Assembly (NCBI GenBank): GCA_900553315.1
Contig: USCW01000059.1
Location: 1 to 8,936 of the forward strand
Origin: an uncultured Eubacteriales bacterium
Lineage (GTDB): Bacteria; Bacillota; Clostridia; Christensenellales; Aristaeellaceae
Length of the DNA: 8,936 nt
Direction of reading: 5' to 3'
The notes under the pieces are model-generated. The model saw nothing but the letters and a program-made list of their open reading frames with translations. It ran no database searches and was not told where the DNA came from. Positions within the stretch are counted from its first letter, which is position 1. Every line of letters begins with the position of its first letter. Shown in pieces: positions 6,370 through 8,936 of this stretch. Made by a program: the position numbers and the translations under genes.

Positions 6370-7128
6370 ATGACCGCCTCTGAAAAAGTTGCCGTCAAGT
6401 CGGCTCAGAAAGCCTCGTTCGGCAAGGTGTTTGCCGTCCAAATCGCCGCATATGTGGTGCTGGTTGTGCTTGCTCTGATTCCCGGCATTTCCTATGGGAA
6501 TGCGGAAGAGCCCGCAATCGTGTCGTTCACGGTTGTGGCTTCCGTGGCGATGATTGTGCTGCTTGCCGTGTTCAACCCGTTCCGCGATGGTGTTGCGGGG
6601 CATGCGATTTCCGTGATTGCGGGCTTGCTTTCCGTGGTGTGTGCCACGACGATGATGCTCGGACGTGCGATTTTCCCTGCCGGTTTGGGTGACGAAGACA
6701 CGTTTTGGATGCAGGAAGGCTGGATTGCCGGCGTCGGCGGTCTGCTGATCCTGCTGATTGTGGTTTCGTTCGGGCGTCAGATGGCGCGTGAGAACCGTAC
6801 GCATCTGATTCGTTCGCTGTCGCACAATGTTGTGGAAGGCGTTGCCATGATTGGCAGCGCGGGCTGGTGCTTCCTATCGACGCTGCTGCCGATTCGTTCC
6901 GGCGAAAACGCGGCTTCCACCGATTATGGCTCGACGACGGCGTGGGCTGTTGCGGTGATTGTGGCGTTGCTGCTGATTATCGCGCTTGACGCGTGTTCGT
7001 ATTGGTGGAATCGTGACGCCGATCCCGATCCGCAATCCAAGAATCCGTGGATCGGCATTGCGCTGCTGCCGGTTATGATTTCCGGAATTGTGGTCGGTGT
7101 CGCATCGTACGCGACCGTCATGTTCTAA
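6370..7128 (+). CDS. Polytopic membrane protein of unknown function
   Basis: I do not recognise this 252-residue protein. It begins with a basic, hydrophilic stretch (about 1-18) and then has six or seven hydrophobic spans near residues 19-38, 49-68, 78-95, 117-134, 155-174, 189-210 and 226-248. Between the fourth and fifth spans is a charged loop (GRQMARENRTHLIRSL, about 135-150), and between the sixth and seventh an Asp-rich loop (RDADPDPQSKNP). No enzymatic, transporter or signalling motif stands out. The ATG at 6370 is preceded by AAAAGGGG (6357-6364) at 5 bases, so the start is well supported. TAA is followed directly by TAG. It diverges from the GlnR-like regulator and converges on mntP across a shared terminator. 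Codon use resembles its neighbours, so there is no sign of recent transfer. Confidence 0.85.
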   Translation: MTASEKVAVKSAQKASFGKVFAVQIAAYVVLVVLALIPGISYGNAEEPAIVSFTVVASVAMIVLLAVFNPFRDGVAGHAISVIAGLLSVVCATTMMLGRAIFPAGLGDEDTFWMQEGWIAGVGGLLILLIVVSFGRQMARENRTHLIRSLSHNVVEGVAMIGSAGWCFLSTLLPIRSGENAASTDYGSTTAWAVAVIVALLLIIALDACSYWWNRDADPDPQSKNPWIGIALLPVMISGIVVGVASYATVMF

Positions 7129-7204
7129 TAGTGTGATTCCTGCAATCGCGAGAAAACGCGAAAGCGCAGGAAAATAATCGCAAGTATTTGCGGTAAACGG
7201 TAAT

Positions 7205-7242
7205 GTAAAAGCTCATAATCATGTGCGATTACGGGCTTTTAC
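7205..7242. terminator. Bidirectional terminator between convergent genes
   Basis: GTAAAAGC (7205-7212) pairs with GCTTTTAC (7235-7242). The stem continues through a G:T pair, a C:G pair, one mismatch and then TAATC with GATTA (7216-7220 with 7227-7231), closing a six-base loop. T-rich bases on both strands (GGGCTTTT plus strand, GAGCTTTT minus strand) let it serve both the membrane-protein gene, which ends at 7128, and mntP, which ends at 7284. Confidence 0.75.
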
Positions 7243-7283
7243 TGTAAGTTTGTATATTTATTTGTATATCTGATTTGCGATTA

Positions 7284-7850
7284 TTATGCGAGGAATCCGA
7301 GATGTTCCAGCAATACTTTCACGCCGATCAGAATAAGCACGACGCCACCTGCGATCTGTGCGGGCTTCTGCCAGCGCGAGCCGAACGCGCGACCGATATA
7401 CAGACCGGCTGCGGAAAACAGGCCGGTGGTGATGCCGATGATGATCACTGAAATCCAAATGTTCAACGACATGAATGCGAAACTGACGCCGACGGCGAAT
7501 GCGTCGATGCTGCAGGCCACGGCGAGCGGAAGCATGTGCTTCCAATCGAAATCAGCGGTTTCCTTGGCGTTCTCTTCATCCTCTTCGAATGCTTCACGCA
7601 CCATGTTGCCGCCGATGAGGGCAAGCAGGCCGAAAATGATCCAATGGTCGACGGCGGTCACGTATTTGCTGAACGTGGAGGCGGCGAAATAGCCGAGCAG
7701 TGGGAAAAGCGCCTGAAATCCGCCGAACCAGAGGGCGGTTTTGAACGCGTCGAGGCCGCGTAGTTTTTTGACGGTGAGACCTTTGCCGATGGAAACGGCG
7801 AATGTGTCCATCGATACGGAAACGGCAATAAGTAATGTTTGAATCAACAT
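7284..7850 (-). CDS. mntP: Manganese efflux pump MntP
   Basis: MntP exports Mn(II) across the cytoplasmic membrane and protects against manganese excess. The 188-residue protein has the family's length and its two-fold internal repeat of six membrane helices. The first half carries SVSMDTFAVSIGKG at residues 11-24, with the membrane aspartate D15. The second half carries the matching CSIDAFAVGVSFAF at 113-126, with D116. Both aspartates correspond to residues shown to matter in the E. coli protein. Between the halves is an acidic cytoplasmic loop (EAFEEDEENAKETADFDW, about 86-103). The ATG at 7850 gives the right N-terminus but no clear Shine-Dalgarno sequence precedes it; the nearest purine run is GGCGGGAT, about 19 bases or more upstream within a hairpin. 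Expression is likely controlled by the structured leader. It ends just before the shared terminator with the convergent membrane-protein gene. Confidence 0.93.
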   Translation of the reverse strand: MLIQTLLIAVSVSMDTFAVSIGKGLTVKKLRGLDAFKTALWFGGFQALFPLLGYFAASTFSKYVTAVDHWIIFGLLALIGGNMVREAFEEDEENAKETADFDWKHMLPLAVACSIDAFAVGVSFAFMSLNIWISVIIIGITTGLFSAAGLYIGRAFGSRWQKPAQIAGGVVLILIGVKVLLEHLGFLA

Positions 7851-7866
7851 AGCTGGTATATAGGTT

Positions 7867-7989
7867 CATCCCGCCGGTTTCCCACGGGATGGGCCTCGAC
7901 GGAGTCTCACGTCCGCCTACGCCTAGGGGTACCGACATAGAACTGCCGCGCCAGCCAGCGGGCTTTGAATTCTGCGAATACTGTTCGCA
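7867..7989 (-). ncRNA. Hairpin-rich leader upstream of mntP, candidate cis-regulatory RNA
   Basis: Read in the mntP direction, this segment can form several hairpins in succession. They are TGCGAA/TTCGCA (7973-7989); a GC-rich hairpin near 7945-7963; CCTA/TAGG around GGCG (7916-7927); GACG/CGTC enclosing a GTGAGAC-type loop (7898-7913); and a strong 7-bp stem CATCCCG/CGGGATG (7867-7891) capped by GG-GAAA-CC, a GNRA tetraloop. The last stem ends 16 bases before the mntP start codon. mntP genes are often controlled by the manganese-sensing yybP-ykoY riboswitch. I do not see that class's GGGGAGUA-like 5' block, so the class is unassigned. No ORF here is credible. Confidence 0.5.
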
Positions 7990-8009
7990 TGCCGTGAATT
8001 ACGTGTTCC

Positions 8010-8015
8010 ACTATA
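8010..8015 (-). promoter_or_regulatory. Possible -10 element for the mntP leader transcript
   Basis: On the minus strand this is TATAGT, about 160 bases before the mntP start codon and just upstream of the first leader hairpin. No recognisable -35 is found at the right distance. The position would give a leader of the length expected for a riboswitch-controlled gene. Confidence 0.3.
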
Positions 8016-8069
8016 GCGGCCCCGGCGAATATGCGCGTGCAGTATGAGTGTATCCCGTCTGCGGGCTGT

Positions 8070-8303
8070 TTCTTCCACTCGCTGGAGAAATCTGGACACT
8101 TGGAGGGTATGGTTTTGTCCGTTTTCCTCCAATCGGTGGAGGAATCTGCCCGCTGAGAAGTTGATTTGCGGGCATTTTCTTCCAGTGACTGGGGGATTTT
8201 TCCCGTTGAGGGGTCTGTGAGCATCCAGATTTCTCCAGTGGGTGGAAGATTTGGGTCGCTGGGAGGCTTATGAAAGTCCGGATTCTTCCAGCGACTGGAG
8301 GAA
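8070..8303. repeat. Array of five imperfect palindromes at 53-54 base spacing
   Basis: Five units share the form TTCTTCCA, a five-base centre, then TGGAGGAA, with a few substitutions per arm. Their centres are at 8080, 8134, 8187, 8240 and 8293, so spacings are 54, 53, 53 and 53. Unit 2 (8124-8144) is perfectly symmetric. Arm changes are often pairing-neutral in RNA (G:U). The stretches between units also share weak similarity (roughly CCGTTGGGAGG and GTCCG), so the true repeat is about 53 bases long. It lies between the response-regulator gene and the mntP leader. Spacing near five helical turns would place all centres on one face of the DNA. Function unknown. Confidence 0.8.
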
Positions 8304-8384
8304 TGCTCCGTTGGGATTTTCGTTGGAGCTTCCGTTGGATGGGATGAAATAGGGCGAGGCGGGGTGACGGGGAAGGCCGATTTG

Positions 8385-8936
8385 TTATACGATGCGGCGG
8401 TCGGCGGCCCAGCGGGTGAGTTCGGTGCGGTTTGACAGCTGCAGTTTGCGTAGTACGGAGCTGACGTGCGTTTCCACGGTTTTGATGGAAATAAACAGTT
8501 CCGCAGCCACTTCCTTTTACGTGTAGCCGCGCGCGATCAAGCGCATGACTTCCTGCTCACGGTTCGACAAGCGGTCCAGCTCGTCATCGTGGATCGGTCC
8601 GCTTGCAGAGCCGCCCATGCCAGCCGGTGAGCCATTTTGGAAAGCGGACAGCACGAATCCCGCCAATTTCGGCGAAAACACGGCATAGCCCTCATGCACT
8701 TGCTTGATGGAAGAAATCAAATCATCGCCGGAAATCGTCTTTGTCACATAGCCTTGCGCTCCGGCACGAATCACCGAACCGACATCCTGCGGCGAATCAG
8801 ACACCGACAGCGCCAGAAACACGGTATTAGGGGAGTATGCGCGCGATTTCACGAGAATTTCAGCTCCGCCGCCACCCTCGCCACCGGGAACATGCACATC
8901 AAGCAGCACCACATCCGGCTTCGTCTGCGCGATCAT
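8385..8936 (-). pseudogene. LuxR/NarL-family response regulator, interrupted by an in-frame TAA; 5' end outside the window
   Basis: The reading frame enters from the window end as a receiver domain: PDVVLLDVHVPGGEGG with phospho-acceptor D13 (window numbering), the ALSVSD switch serine S44, and GYVTKTI with K66. A linker and a LuxR-type helix-turn-helix follow. DELDRLSNREQEVMRLIARGYT is interrupted by TAA at 8517-8519. The same frame then continues KEVAAELFISIKTVETHV, SSVLRKLQLSNRTELTRWAADRRIV, to a natural TAA at 8385-8387. The stop replaces the residue before KEVA, often Tyr or Asn, so a single base change (for example TAC to TAA) explains it. GYVTKTISGDDL and FSPKLAGFVL are spellings I associate with actinobacterial MacR-like regulators paired with PspC-domain kinases; the kinase is not in view. 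As written, the protein loses its recognition helix. It may be a true pseudogene or a sequence error. Confidence 0.88.

Noticed and set aside
7867..7930. TPP riboswitch, suggested by GUGAGA and GAACCU blocks
   Set aside because: The order and surrounding conserved blocks, such as the GGGGUGC and CUGAUCCGGGU regions, are missing, and the downstream gene is a manganese exporter.
8054..8065. CCCG-TCTG-CGGG hairpin as a terminator
   Set aside because: The stem is only four base pairs and lacks a T-tract; chance cannot be excluded.
7907..8224. Possible 105-residue protein on the minus strand
   Set aside because: It spans the palindrome array and the mntP leader, has no ribosome binding site or recognisable domain, and the 53-base period shifts the frame from unit to unit.
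8070..8303. CRISPR array
   Set aside because: Repeats of about 25 bases with 27-base spacing look superficially right, but the repeats are degenerate and the intervening sequences resemble each other. No cas gene is in the window.

Overview
The window looks like two unrelated gut-bacterial genomes joined at about base 3607. Bases 1-3607 resemble a clostridial Firmicute of the Faecalibacterium/Oscillospiraceae type: PNPase, S15, a CPBP-family membrane protease and SecA, with strong AGGAGG-type ribosome binding sites and TATAAT-type promoters. Bases 3608-8936 resemble an actinobacterium, most likely Bifidobacterium: an endonuclease III, a GlnR-type orphan regulator, a MacR/NarL-type response regulator and actinobacterial spelling of the proteins. 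Species assignment is from recognition only; no search was run.

Left part. pnp (minus, cut by the window start) and rpsO (minus) form the conserved rpsO-pnp pair. They are separated by a terminator hairpin and a second promoter for pnp. Upstream is a CPBP intramembrane protease gene (minus), with a perfect palindrome over its predicted transcription start. Divergently, secA runs on the plus strand from a near-consensus promoter and stops abruptly after 236 codons.

Junction. Inside the secA reading frame (3605-3611) the sequence turns, within a codon or two, into the antisense strand of an oligopeptide-type ABC transporter solute-binding protein. Both genes are cut in mid-domain and joined tail to tail. 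The simplest reading is a chimeric metagenome assembly or amplification artefact, not a real chromosome.

Right part. In order: a truncated solute-binding protein with an N-terminal membrane anchor (minus); nth (minus); a GlnR-like winged-helix regulator (minus); a divergent unrecognised polytopic membrane protein (plus); a shared bidirectional terminator; and mntP, a manganese exporter (minus). Upstream of mntP lies about 530 bases with no credible gene. That stretch holds a hairpin-rich leader immediately before mntP and an array of five imperfect palindromes whose centres are 53-54 bases apart, about five helical turns. Last is the 3' part of a LuxR-family response regulator gene (minus), interrupted by one in-frame TAA in its DNA-binding domain.

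The most noteworthy items are the helically phased palindrome array, the structured mntP leader with no evident match to a riboswitch class I can recall, the nonsense codon in the response regulator, and the chimeric junction.
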